Below, piece after piece: positions 23,618-33,905 of a DNA stretch of 64,000 nucleotides. The DNA is taken from NCBI GenBank assembly GCA_963920705.1, contig OY987239.1, positions 806,001 to 870,000 on the forward strand, given 5' to 3'. Under the pieces are notes generated by a model, which was given only the letters and a program-made list of their open reading frames with translations, did no database searches and had not been told where the DNA came from. The stretch's first letter is position 1. Every line of letters begins with the position of its first letter. The DNA comes from Odiellus spinosus. Taxonomy: Eukaryota > Arthropoda > Arachnida > Opiliones > Phalangiidae. The position numbers and the translations under genes were made by a program.

Positions 23618-24249
23618 AATTAAAATATGGGGAATTTTTATTCCCTTTAAATTCCTTGTATAAGCATCCGTAAGCTAACATGAACGAATTGCCTCGACTA
23701 AAGTCGAGGAGTTGTAATAAAACATTATCCATGGATTAGGTTTGTTCGTTTGCAACCTAGATTAAAAATTAAAATATGGGGAATTTTTTTCCCTTTAAAT
23801 TCCTTGATAAGCATTCATAAGCTAACATGAACGAATTGCCTCGACTAAAGTCGAAGAGTTTTAATAAAGCATTATCCATAGAAAACATTATCCAATTAAG
23901 GTATGAGATCAGATCATAGAACTTTGAGTCTATGCCTAAAGCCAAAGCTAAATTAAGTATATTTTTCTACAGAACGAAAAGTTTCGTTTTGTTTGACACG
24001 TAATCCCTGAAAAATAATCAAGCGAAATTTAATGTTAAGCGTCAATGGGAGAAAATCGTCTGTTATGTTTTTCTTAAATATTTCCGAGTGAATAAAATCA
24101 GTTGTATTGAAATTTGAAACTCTAAATCGTGCCAGATTGTGATTATATTTAAATTTCGTTTTAAAAGAAAATCTAATTGTATTTAAATTTCATGTTTTAA
24201 AAGAAAATTTAATTGTATTTAAATTTAATGTTTTAAAAGAAAATTAAAT
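23618..24249. repeat. Direct ~145-bp duplication and short AT-rich repeats
   Basis: A block with TAAAATATGGGGAATTTTT and GAACGAATTGCCTCGACTAA occurs at 23,620-23,735 and again at 23,765-23,880. Between 24,150 and 24,247 a ~45-bp unit (ATTTAAATTT, GTTTTAAAAGAAAAT) repeats about three times. No gene. Confidence 0.7.
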
Positions 24250-24416
24250 ATCTGTCACTTCAGACATTCAAGGCCATAACATGTCCTTCTGGGTCTTTGT
24301 TCGCAAAGACATTTTTGATATAATATCTGTCACTTCAGACATTCAAGGCCATAACATGTCCTTCTGGGTCTTTGTTCGCAAAGACATTTTTGATATAATA
24401 TCTGTCACTTCTGTCT
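24250..24416. repeat. ~75-bp tandem duplication
   Basis: Two near-identical units starting ATCTGTCACTTCAGACATTC at 24,250 and 24,326, and a third, truncated start at 24,400. Each contains a palindrome-like TTTGTTCGCAAAGACA. No coding meaning seen. Confidence 0.85.
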
Positions 24417-24439
24417 AACACGAAAGTGTGAACTTCTAT

Positions 24440-26030
24440 ATTAAAAGACTAGCCCTTTAAAAAGTGATTCAGTCAAATCTCTACATTTTTACCATTGCCC
24501 TTTAAACCCAATTAAAATTATTTTTTTCCTAATTTTAAATGTTAATAGCTGCGGCAGCCGCACTTGATTCAGTCAAATCTCTACATTTTTACCATTGCCC
24601 TTTAATCCCAATTAAAATTAATTTTTTCATTATTTTTGATGTTAATAACTGGGGCAGCCGCACTTGATTCAATCAAATCTCTACATTTTTACCATTGACC
24701 TTTAATCCCAATTAAAATTAATTTTTTCACAATTTTTGATGTTAACAGCTGCGGCAGCCGCACTTGATTCAGCCAGATCTCTACATTTTTACCATTGCCC
24801 TTTAATCCCAATTAAAATTATTTTTTTCATTATTTTTGATGTTAATAGCTGGGGCAGCCGCACTTGATTCAGTCAAATCTCTACATTTTTACCATTGCCC
24901 TTTAATCCCAATTAAAATAAATTTTTACATTATTTTTGATGATAATAGCTGTGGGCAGCCGCACTTGATTCAGTCAAATCTCTACATTTTTACCATTGCC
25001 CTTTAATCCCAATTAAAATTAATTTTTTCATAATTTTTTATGTTAATAGCTGTGGCAGCCGCACTTGATTCAGTCAAATCTCTACATTTTAACATTGCCC
25101 TTTAATCCCAATTAAAATTAATTTTTAAATTATTTTTGATGTTAATAGCTGGGGCAGCCGCACTTGATTCAGTCAGATCTCTACATTTGTACCATTGCCC
25201 TTTAAACCCAATTAAAATTAATTATTTCGTAATTTTTGATGTTAATAGCTGGGGCAGCCGCACTTGATTCAGTCAAATCTCTACATTTTTACCATTGCCC
25301 TTTAATCCCAATTAAAATTATTTTTTTCCTTATTTTTGATGTTAATAGCTGGGGTAGCCGCACTTGATTCAGTCAAATCTCTACATTTTTACCATTGCCC
25401 TTTAATCCCATTTAAAATTAATTTTTACATTTTTTTGATGTTAATAGCTGGGGCAGCCGCACTTGATTTAGTCAAATTTCTACATTTTTACCATTGCCCT
25501 TTAAACCTAATTAAACTAAATTTTTTTCATAATTTTTGATGTTAATAGCTGCGGCAGCCGCACTTGATTTAGTCAAATTTCTACATTTTTACCATTGCCC
25601 TTTAAACCCAATTAAAATTAATTTTTTCATAATTTTTGATGTTAATAGCTGGGGCAGCCTCACTTGATTCAGTCAGATCTCTACATTTTCCCCATTGCCC
25701 TTTAAACCCAATTAAAATTAATTTTTTCATCAATTTTGATGTTAATACCTCCGACAGCCGCAGCGAAATCATTATATTTTCCCCATTGCCCTTTAAACCA
25801 AATTTAAATTAAATTTTTCATCAATTTTGATGTTAATACCTCCGACAGCCGCAGCGAAATCTTTATATTTTCCCCATTGCCCTTTAAACCAAATTTAAAT
25901 AAATTTTTTCATCAATTTTGATGTTAATACCTCCGACAGCCGCAATGAAATCTTTATATTTTCCCCATTGCCCTTTAAACCAAATTCCAATTAATTTTTT
26001 CATTATTTTTGATGTTAATACCTTCCTTAT
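24440..26030. repeat. 100-bp satellite array, left copy
   Basis: About 16 units of roughly 100 bp. A typical unit contains GCAGCCGCACTTGATTCAGT, CTCTACATTTTTACCATTGC, CCCAATTAAAATTA and TTTTTGATGTTAATAGCTG. The last four units drift (CCTCCGACAGCCGCAGCGAA). The same satellite occurs inverted at 62,390-64,000. Short open stretches in it are repeat artefacts. Confidence 0.95.
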
Positions 26031-26945
26031 TGCCGTTCGGAATGGCAAGTCGTTCGGAATTTCACTCATTTTTAAAAAGGAGAGTACTTTTAAGGCGGAG
26101 AAATTGAAAATTAATGTTATTCTATGGGATTTAGATTTTTTGCAAGAGACTTACCTTTCAGATTTATTTTCTAATGCTTCCAAATATTTTACAGGCTTTA
26201 TTTTAAGACTAATTTCATAATTTTATACCGATTAGTTTGGTCACAGTCTATAAACGGCAAAAATATGAAGGAGAAATTAAGTCATTAGAGTTCAATACCC
26301 ATAGCCTCCAAATCAAGCGCGCGCGCTCGTGCTCGTGATTTTAAAAAGCCATATAAAACCTAAGCCTAATTGTCAAATTAGGCTTAGGTTTTTGGCGAAT
26401 CTATTTCTCCGCCTTGTTGTTCCCTCCGTTTTCATGAATAGATTGTGGGCCAACTAATCGGTGTAAAATTATGAAATTAGTCTTAAAATAAAGCTTGAAA
26501 TTTAATTCATACCACACGGAAAATCCAAGTCTGAAAAATATCCGGAAGTATTAGAAAATAAATCTGAAAGGTAAGCCACTTTCAAAAAACTAAATCCCAT
26601 AGAATAACATTACGAATTTGGCCATGCGTGAAACCAGCTAAGTACCAAAAAAAGGGTCAATTTCAGAATTAATTTTAAAATACTTAGACTTAATATTTTT
26701 AAATGAAACTTGGAAAAGGCACACGTTCGAACCTTGCTCTACCATTTAAAATTGGTTTTAACCGTAACAAATAATTACTCTTTTAGTTCTGCGATGCACA
26801 GGACATGTCCTCGAAAAAGTCGATTTTAATGTTATTTCAATGGGGAAATGGAGCGTTCTGATTGGCTAAAGGTCCATTTTTTAAGGAAATCAAAATTGCA
26901 TTACAGATGATGATGGGCCCAATACATAGAACCCTACCGGGTTCT
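26031..26945. mobile_element. Satellite-linked element M, left copy, unique part
   Basis: Continues from the satellite and is matched in inverse at 61,340-62,400. It includes a ~300-bp inverted repeat (26,196-26,492; arms TAAGACTAATTTCATAATTT and its complement), at whose centre is a near-perfect hairpin AAACCTAAGCCTAATT / AATTAGGCTTAGGTTT. The inner end is the palindrome AGAACCCTACCGGGTTCT (26,928-26,945); the right copy ends with the complement (61,340-61,357). Confidence 0.8.
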
Positions 26946-27470
26946 CCGAATACCGGTGAGATTTACAAAATGTCTTTGTAAATTGGACTTTGATGTAGAC
27001 AGTAAATTGATTAGTTTATAGAAATCGGCAAGAAATTGAAATTATGCTGGAGAATTTAAAGGGGCTTAGAAAGGTAATGCCACGGTGTATTTGAAAAACA
27101 TTGGACACAATAACAATGGGACATAATCTCATTAGCTCTTAATCTTCATGTACATAATCTCAACTACAACCAATATCGATAGTGAAAAATCTCAAACGGA
27201 CACTTTACTCGCCCGTCCCTATTGTAATATTTTAGGAAAGGTTAAGGTTGGGTTGCGTTTGTTAATCACTCGAACTAGCACATCTCTACAACGAGTTAAT
27301 ATCTCGAGCTATACCATATAATTATAACATTAATCCTTGGTGGTTAATCGACGTTTAAAATGATGCGCGTGACTTCAGTCTCGCGATATAGTAAAATAAT
27401 ATTTAATCGCCAAGCCTGATCAACTTCCGTTGTCGTCTTCGTCAGCGTAACTTCTTCGAAGAACCTTGGT
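26946..27470. other. Intergenic sequence, no feature recognised
   Basis: No gene or repeat identified apart from a short AGGTTAAGGTTGGGTTG run near 27,238. Confidence 0.4.
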
Positions 27471-27517
27471 TATATTGTCACGTGGTAGGCGGAACGCTAC
27501 AATTTTGGTTTTCCCCA
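27471..27517 (+). mobile_element. Decayed Helentron-like 3' end (K6)
   Basis: CACGTGGTAGGCGGAACGCT and ATTTTGGTTTTCCCCAATTT resemble the family 3' end at 54,085-54,126 (CACGTGGTTGTCGGGGAGGT ... ATTTTGGTTTCCCAACTTG). It ends about 520 bp upstream of the Helitron gene start. Substitutions are numerous, so it may be an old remnant. Confidence 0.45.
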
Positions 27518-28035
27518 ATTTGTTATATAAAAAAAAAATTTCTTTGTTTGTTTTACAGATTAAATTCATTTCATGATTTTTTAATAAATTGTTACTTATC
27601 TAAATTTAAATATTTTTTTTATTTCAAAATACACTAAGTTACGTTTCATTTTCATTCAATAAGTAAACGGTATCGTTTAAGAAATTTCTTTAATAAATAA
27701 ATTAAGCGGGTCAATTTATTAGTGTTTTATTGTCATTAATAACTGAATACACAAATATATTGAAGGACAGAAAATTTATTTCCTTTGCACGCGCTGGTAA
27801 GCGATATAACTTAAATTTAAGATAATTGTGGTTTCCCAGTTTTAACTGCCAATTACCAGTTTGCCTCTCATTCACTAGAATTAACTGAAAATATTAATAA
27901 TACTTAGGTAGTTTTCTCTACTTTGAAAGTTTCGCTAGTGTTGTCAAAAATGATACGATTATAACAATATATATCTTTTGGACAAGTGAATTTAATACCT
28001 CGTTTTAAAATTCAATTTACTCTTTTAAAGATAAT
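27518..28035. promoter_or_regulatory. Upstream region of the Helitron gene
   Basis: AT-rich, non-coding. A TATATAT stretch at 27,967-27,973 lies about 65 bp before the first ATG and could serve as a TATA box. There is no direct evidence of promoter function, and I did not find the 5' terminus of the element. Confidence 0.3.
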
Positions 28036-28941
28036 ATGGTGAAGATAAAGTACTGTGTTTATCCTGGGTGTCTAAACAGCACCCGCAAGAAGGATGCGGG
28101 TGTGAAGTATTTTCCATTTCCAAAGCCCGGAAGACAAGCCATAAAATGTGCAAAATGGCTGCTACTTTGCAAACAAACATGCCCGCCAAGTTCTGTAAAG
28201 GAACAATGGTATATCTGTTCAAACCATTTTTTGGGTGGCAAAAGTCCAAGTGAAGAACATCCAGATCCATTACCCGTGGCGATAAGCGCGGGCTCAATTT
28301 TTCATAATGATGAGACGTTTTCTAAGCCCGCCACTAATGCCAATATAACGTTGCGAAGGCGTGATGCTGAGGACGAAAATTCATTGAAAAGGTATCCTTG
28401 TTTTCAAGACGATGACATGGTCAAAAGGCTTTGTGTGCCTAATAGTATACATTTCAATGAATATGGCCCTATAAATAGCCACGATGTTAATATCATACAC
28501 CCGATTAGCCCAAATGCCTGTATGACAAATCCGGTCAGCCCAAATGGCTCTATGACAAAGCCGGTTAGCCTAATTGGCTGCTTGACAAATCCGGTCAGCC
28601 CAAATGGCTCTATGACAAAGCCGGTCAGCCTAATTGGCTGCTTGACAAATCCGGTCAGTCCCAATGGCTCTATGACAAAGCCGGTCAGCCTAATTGGCTG
28701 CTTGACAAATCCGGTCAGCCCAAATGGCTGCTTGACAAAGCTGGTCAGCCAAATTGGCTGCTTGACAAATCCGGTCGGCCTAAATGGCTGTTTGACAGAG
28801 CCGGTCAAATCAAATGGCTGTTTAACAAAGCCAGACAGCTTTATTGACTGTATGAAAAAGCCAGTCAGTTCAAACGGCTGCTTGACAAAACTGGTTAGTC
28901 CAGAGGGCTGCATGACGAGATCGGCTAGCCGTGCATTTTAA
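28036..28941 (+). CDS. Helitron protein N-terminus: THAP zinc finger and 20-residue repeats
   Basis: The first ATG gives a THAP-type C2CH zinc finger at residues 7-65: Cys7-x4-Cys12, Trp41, Cys61-x2-His64-Phe65. The 48-residue gap between Cys12 and Cys61 is within the family range. THAP domains bind DNA and are found in P-element transposases and many host and transposon proteins. From about residue 155 a 20-residue unit (KPVSLIGCLTNPVSPNGSMT type) repeats about seven times and becomes irregular near the end. The frame runs into a TAA just after CMTRSASRAF. The next part continues in the +1 frame, where CGTGCATTTTAAAACAAATC matches the following repeat, so a one-base indel near 28,925 (or an unseen small intron) separates them. 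Fusion to the Rep-helicase is inferred from adjacency, same strand and lack of any gap. Confidence 0.7.
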   Translation: MVKIKYCVYPGCLNSTRKKDAGVKYFPFPKPGRQAIKCAKWLLLCKQTCPPSSVKEQWYICSNHFLGGKSPSEEHPDPLPVAISAGSIFHNDETFSKPATNANITLRRRDAEDENSLKRYPCFQDDDMVKRLCVPNSIHFNEYGPINSHDVNIIHPISPNACMTNPVSPNGSMTKPVSLIGCLTNPVSPNGSMTKPVSLIGCLTNPVSPNGSMTKPVSLIGCLTNPVSPNGCLTKLVSQIGCLTNPVGLNGCLTEPVKSNGCLTKPDSFIDCMKKPVSSNGCLTKLVSPEGCMTRSASRAF

Positions 28942-30339
28942 AACAAATCAATCTCAAATAGCGAAAAAGAAAGCCGTGCATTATAAAACAAATCAATCGC
29001 AAATAACGAAAAAGAAAGCCGTGCATTATAAAACAAATCAATCGCAAATAGCGAAAAAGAAAGCCGTGCATTATAAAACAAATCAATCTAAAATTGCGAA
29101 AAAAAGAGCCGCGCACTATAAATCCAATCAATCTAAAATTGCGAAAAAAAGAGCCCAGCACTATAAATCCAATCAATCTAAAATTGCGAAAAAAAGAGCC
29201 GCGCACTATAAATCCAATCAATCTCAAATTGCGAAAAAAAGAGCCCAGCACTATAAATGCAATCAATCTAAAATTGCGAAAAAAAGAGCCGTGCACTACA
29301 AAACCAATCAATCTCAAGTTGCGAAAAAAAGAGCCCAGCACTATAAAACCAATAAATCTCAAATTGCGAAAAAAATTGCTCTTTACCGTGTATCTAATTA
29401 CGATTTATTTAAATGTTATCAAGCTCGATATGCTCGTTGCCACTCACAAAAGGAAAAAGACAGATTATACGCGTATAGAAAATCCAATCTTGAAAAATTT
29501 ATTAAAAATCGAGTAAAGTATGTCGAAAAGAATCGAGAATTGATTCGCGTTAGAGATAGCATTTCAAAAGCTAAATATTACAAGAGTAACGCCGCTTCTA
29601 TCCAATCTGCGAATTTAATTCGTTACTACAAAAAATACAGAGAGACACAAAAAAGACCGCCTAAAGCAAGACACCCACGACTCTGTACTAATAAATCGAG
29701 GCAAGAATTTGTTGCAAAGAAATTTGTTGAACATACTTTGGGAAATGTAGTTAATGGTACTGAGAGACTAGCCTCAAAAACTGTACAAACGCAGGTCGAA
29801 TCTTGGCTTTTGGCTGGCCAGGCCTTGAAAATGAAAACGAGATTATATGCCAAACTAAAAGCTCAATCCTCCGAATTTGGTAAACGATGCCAAAGTATTT
29901 TGAAAAAACTTCCCGACGGGCCACTAGACCCCGATAAGTTGTTGATAGGCTTTGGAGGCAGAAAAGTGCATTGCTCCAATTGCGAACCGTTCTTTTGGGA
30001 CATTGCCTACAACACATTGAGCAAAAACGAGAAAGCTCTGGAAGTAATGGACGATGGTGTAATTTATAATGTATTTAAAGTTCTACCTTCAAATGAACAA
30101 CAAAATGAAGAGGCCATTACTTTACCCGAAAATGATACGCCTCTATCCGAGAATGAGATGGATCCCGAGAAAGTCGAACCTAGCCAGCCATTGGTAAAAA
30201 ATCCAGGCGTATATTGGGAATGTGGATCTTATTGCAATATTCGGGCGAATTCACTTCAAAGATTAGCTGACATTATTCTGACGTTAGCGACATGCAAAGA
30301 AACTACAATGACAGAATTTTATTCAAATATTGATAACTG
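28931..30339 (+). CDS. Helitron protein, lysine-rich repeats and pre-Rep linker
   Basis: Starts with about ten copies of a 15-residue basic repeat (HYKTNQSQIAKKKAV and variants; 45-bp unit, 28,926-29,375), then a charged linker, a possible metal-binding CxxC (HCSNCEPFFWD), an acidic Glu/Pro stretch, and ends CGSYCNIRANSLQRLADIIL ... IDN. Basic repeats of this style precede the Rep domain in many invertebrate Helitron proteins. The frame is cut at 30,339 by a transposon; reading past it gives a few foreign residues (TVNEKS) and a stop at 30,361. The next native codons are at 33,908. Confidence 0.75.
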
Positions 30340-30479
30340 CACTGTTAATGAAAAAAGTTGAAGATTGAACCTTTTGGGGTTCAGAGGCGTGCAACCCATT
30401 CTGAACCTTCTAAAGTTCAAAAATGAGCCTATTTGACTAGGTTGAATTTTGAACCCTTAAAAAGGGTTCAAATTAGCAT

Positions 30480-30965
30480 CTTGAAAGGTTCAAATTAAGG
30501 ACTTGAGAGGTTCATAATTGCGCCTTGCGAGGTCCATATTTGGGCCTTGCGAGGTTCATATCTGGTCTTGCGAGGTTCATATTTGGGCCTTGCGAGGTTC
30601 ATATCTGGTCTTGCGAGGTTCATATTTGGGCCTTGCGAGGTCCATATTTGGGCCTTGCGAGGTTCATATCTGGTCTTGCGAGGTTCATATTTGGGCCTTG
30701 CGAGGTCCATATTTGGGCCTTGCGAGGTCCATATCTGGTCTTGCGAGGTTCATATTTGGGCCTTGCGAGGTCCATATTTGGGCCTTGCGAGGTCCATATC
30801 TGGTCTTGCGAGGTTCATATTTGGGCCTTGCGAGGTTCATATCTGGTCTTGCGAGGTTCATATTTGGGCCTTGCGAGGTCCATATTTGGGCCTTGCGAGG
30901 TTTGTATTTGGACCTCTCGAGGTTCGTAATAACGCCCAGTGAGGTTTGAAGTAGGACCTTGCTAG
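30480..30965. repeat. 21/22-bp subterminal tandem array
   Basis: About 20 units alternating GAGGTTCATATTTGGGCCTT-GC (22 bp) and GAGGTTCATATCTGGTCTT-GC (21 bp). The GAGGTTC core matches the scattered GAACC/GGTTC palindromes at the element's extreme left end (30,369-30,490). Overlapping open frames across it in three plus frames and on the minus strand are artefacts. Confidence 0.93.
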
Positions 30966-31187
30966 GTTAAATTTACTCATGAAGAGTTCAAGTAGATAAA
31001 ATAATAAAATATGCAAAATATCTCGTTCTCTTTCATTTTATTTAAAAGTTATGAAATTTATAACTTTTAAATTAAATAATGCACTCAATTTTTATATATT
31101 TTACCTATTTGAAATTCAAATTTGCAATACAATACTATTTAAAAAGAATACTAACAAAGGTAAAATTTTAAAATTTATTATGTGCTT

Positions 31188-33662
31188 CTATGAAAGAGAG
31201 TTCACAATTGTTTGAAATGACGCTGGTATGCGTTTTGGTACATCAATTTTTAGAACTACAATTTGCATGAACTCTAGAGTTTTTTTGATTGAAGTTGCGT
31301 ATTCTAAATTAAATACGAAGTAACTTGAGAAATTTACCGCAAGTGCATTCAGAACACTACTGCATTCCACGCGCTCATTTTCGATAGTAACATTTACTGG
31401 CTTTGAAAAATATGAGTCTGTCAAAACTCTGACCAAAGGAGTTGCTGAAGGATCACCCTAGGATTTAAAATTAAAAGTTTTGATTAATATTACGTTATTA
31501 AACGAAACTTATTGTTCTTAGTCTGTAAAATTCTGTACACGTACCTTTTCAGAAACCCAGTCGTCAATTTTTTCATTGAATATAAATGGCAAGCCAATTA
31601 TTGCAGCTGCAATCCTAACATCTAAATTCAACCAAAATTACATGGAATATAAATTATTAGGTGTAAGGAAATTTTAACTAGGTTCTTTTCCTTGACTAAA
31701 ATTTAAGTTAATCTATAGATATTATGGTCCGGGTATCCGCTAAGTGTTCACTATTGGGGCTTGCGGTGGGAAAAGATAATTGGATGGCTCGGTAGTTGTC
31801 TAAGAGTTTAATTTATATTTAAATAATGGAAACTATTTTTATACGTTGCCAAATCAAAAACTAACATTTAATTATCACACTGGAATTACAAACATTAACT
31901 AAAAACAAAACTAAACTAGTACGTAAGTAATCTGACCCTAATCTAAAGCATATACCCCTAAACAAAAATAACACAAAATACACTAACATAATAATAAATA
32001 CACTAACACAATAATAACTACACTAACACAAAAGAAATAAACTAACACAATATATAAAGACTTAACCCTTTAACAAAATATAACTTCGAATCGATATTTT
32101 TCAAATTGATACTTATATGGTCCCAGAGATGAGTTCATCCTGATGGTGGATCCGGTGTGCGCGCACAAACACAAAGACACGGTATAGAATTTAATCCCGA
32201 AGCTGGGAGATATTATCGCGAGCATTAATCGCGTAGATTTTAGATGGATAGATTATCCTGGACGTCGCCCTCGGTCGGTAACAGATTCATCCCCGTGGTT
32301 GTAGCGAGATGTTGACCAACGTCCGGTCCTCCTGAGCCTTCTCTTAGATTTTTCGGGTATGGTACGACGGCATGATAATACTTTAGTCCGCGTGGTCTTT
32401 TTCGCGCCAAACCCTCTCTTTAGAACATTTTCCTTTTTCATTTTTCATTTTGGAATATTATTCCGAGAATTGATTTCGCGAATATTGAAATATTTTTAAA
32501 GCTACCCCCTGCTACGTGTTTAACTTGGCAAAGTTATTTTATTTTTATTTCAGAAGGGAAAGAGAAGTTGGTTACTTATAGTAGGGGTAAGCGGGGAAAT
32601 ATCTACATGATGGGGTTGGTCAACGTGCTGAGCTCTAGCAACGCTGACCAACCTTCAATTGAATTTCGGGGTTTTTCTCACACCTGCCTTGACTAAGCGC
32701 CAGCGCTTAGAAACAGGCATAAGAAAAGGGGAAAACCTGTATTCTATTCTAATGTATGCTGCTAATATTATTTTAAGGGAACGAGAGATTTAAGATTTCT
32801 ATGAATTTAATAATTATAATGGGTTAATTTTGATTATACCTTAAATCACACGTTACATAGGGAATAGAATAGAAAGGTCAATATGACCACCCAATGAATT
32901 CTACATGTGTCTATTAGGAGTATTCAAAATAGAACAATCTTTCCAAATTGAAATGATAAATACCTTTAGTTTTTTCACTATTTAAGGCTTCACAAAATAT
33001 TTCCAACTTTTTGATGAAATGTTTTTTTTTGGCCTTTTTCCCAATTAAAGTCAAAATTTTCTCGTGATGAAGATCTGCAAACTTTATGACTATTTTCTCC
33101 ACAGAGCTGCTCAAATTTTTTCTGCGGTTCATTTCTTTAAACATCTGTCAGTATATTAATCAAATTAAGAATTCGCAATTACTTCTAAACATTTGCACTC
33201 TTACCTGTTTTTCACATGATAAAGTAGGAAAATTGGCAAAAATTTCCGAAATTTGAACTTTTTCGTCGTTCGTCAAGTTTTCTCTATAAACCAATGTTGC
33301 TGCCATCTTTGAGTCTATTAATATATCATCTGGTTCTCTTTTGTTCCATTCTTTTTGGAGCTGAGAAATGTGAGCTTTTACACTTTTTTCATCTTCACCC
33401 CCATAATCACCACGAAGGACCTTCAATAATGTCATTTTTAACATCATGGTGTAATACATTTCTAAAATATTCTCAAACCGTAAACATACCACACATCGTT
33501 TTTTCTTCGCCGGTAATTCTTTTCCAATTGGACTATCAGGATCATTTGGTTGACCTTTATTCAAACTTTTCCTTTTTGCACAGAAGCTCCGTGCTGTAAT
33601 TTTGCTTTCGCTACGTCCTCATCCCGAATAAGTGGAAATCTTTCGTGCTTGAACCTAACCAT
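31188..33662 (-). CDS. Spliced gene of unknown function inside the CACTG element
   Basis: Minus-strand gene. First ATG at 33,662 (MVRFKHERFPLIRDEDVAKA ...); then a one-base frame slip or small splice near 33,565, after which 33,564-33,206 reads NDPDSPIGKELPAKKKRC and on to LSCEKQ. A CAG|GTAAG donor joins in phase to ACAG|ATG at 33,144; that exon ends at 32,964. Further exons at 31,614-31,545 (IAAAIIGLPFIFNEKIDDW) and 31,457-31,188 join in phase; the last ends in stop (ASFQTIVNSLS). The step from 32,964 to 31,614 is not in phase, so at least one exon is missed. There are two Cys in CVVC and no catalytic motif I recognise. It may be the element's own transposition gene or a captured host gene. 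Confidence 0.55.
31640..32960. other. Intronic or nested non-coding sequence in the CACTG element
   Basis: It contains an A-rich stretch with CACTAACA(T/C)AATAATAA repeats (about 31,970-32,060), a GC-richer part around 32,130-32,440 and a palindrome-like GTTGGTCAACGTGCTGAGCT near 32,620. It may be a nested insertion; I could not define ends. Confidence 0.35.
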
Positions 33663-33905
33663 CTAAACCTTCATGGATAAGAACCTTCAAAGTTCTATAA
33701 ATGCACCCTTTTGAGCTTGAATGGTCCATAATTGAACCTTATTTTTGTGATTGAACCTTTATTTTTGGATTTAACCTTCATCGGTTCTTACTTGAACCAT
33801 ATTTTTTGATTGAACCTTCGATGATTCTTAATTGAACCTTATTTTTGTATTGAACCTTGGAAGGTTCTTAATTGGACCCCCATTGAACCTTTTTCATTAA
33901 CAGTG

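Larger units (their letters stand above)
30340..33905 (-). mobile_element. CACTG-ended DNA transposon inserted in the Helitron gene
   Basis: 3,566 bp with 16-bp perfect terminal inverted repeats CACTGTTAATGAAAAA (30,340-30,355 and complement 33,890-33,905). Flanked by TG at 30,338-30,339 and 33,906-33,907. Deleting the element with one TG joins GATAACTG to TGCGTTGCGG and restores the Helitron frame (DN-C-ALRNLNP). Subterminal regions are packed with GAACC/GGTTC motifs: tandem on the left (30,480-30,965), spaced AT-rich GAACCTTATTTTTG units on the right (33,720-33,890). CAC-type ends, a 2-bp duplication and repetitive subtermini fit CACTA/EnSpm-like (CMC) elements; I saw no transposase I can name. 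Strand is that of its internal gene. Confidence 0.85.

Noticed and set aside
24440..26030. CRISPR-like array of regular repeats
   Set aside because: The ~100-bp units are contiguous with no unique spacers, and the genome is eukaryotic; it is a satellite.
28404..28913. 169-codon minus-strand open frame opposite the 20-residue repeat
   Set aside because: Antisense shadow of an in-frame repeat; the plus frame has the THAP domain and links to Rep.
28925..29362. 145-codon minus-strand open frame opposite the basic repeats
   Set aside because: Antisense shadow of the 45-bp coding repeat.
30495..30949. Open frames on both strands across 30.5-30.95 kb
   Set aside because: By-products of the 21/22-bp subterminal array of the CACTG transposon.
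32253..32441. Small Arg-rich minus-strand open frame
   Set aside because: Short, in an intron-like region, no splice or similarity support.
33903..33905. GTG at 33,903 as the start of the Rep protein
   Set aside because: It overlaps the terminal inverted repeat of the inserted transposon; the native frame continues from 30,339.
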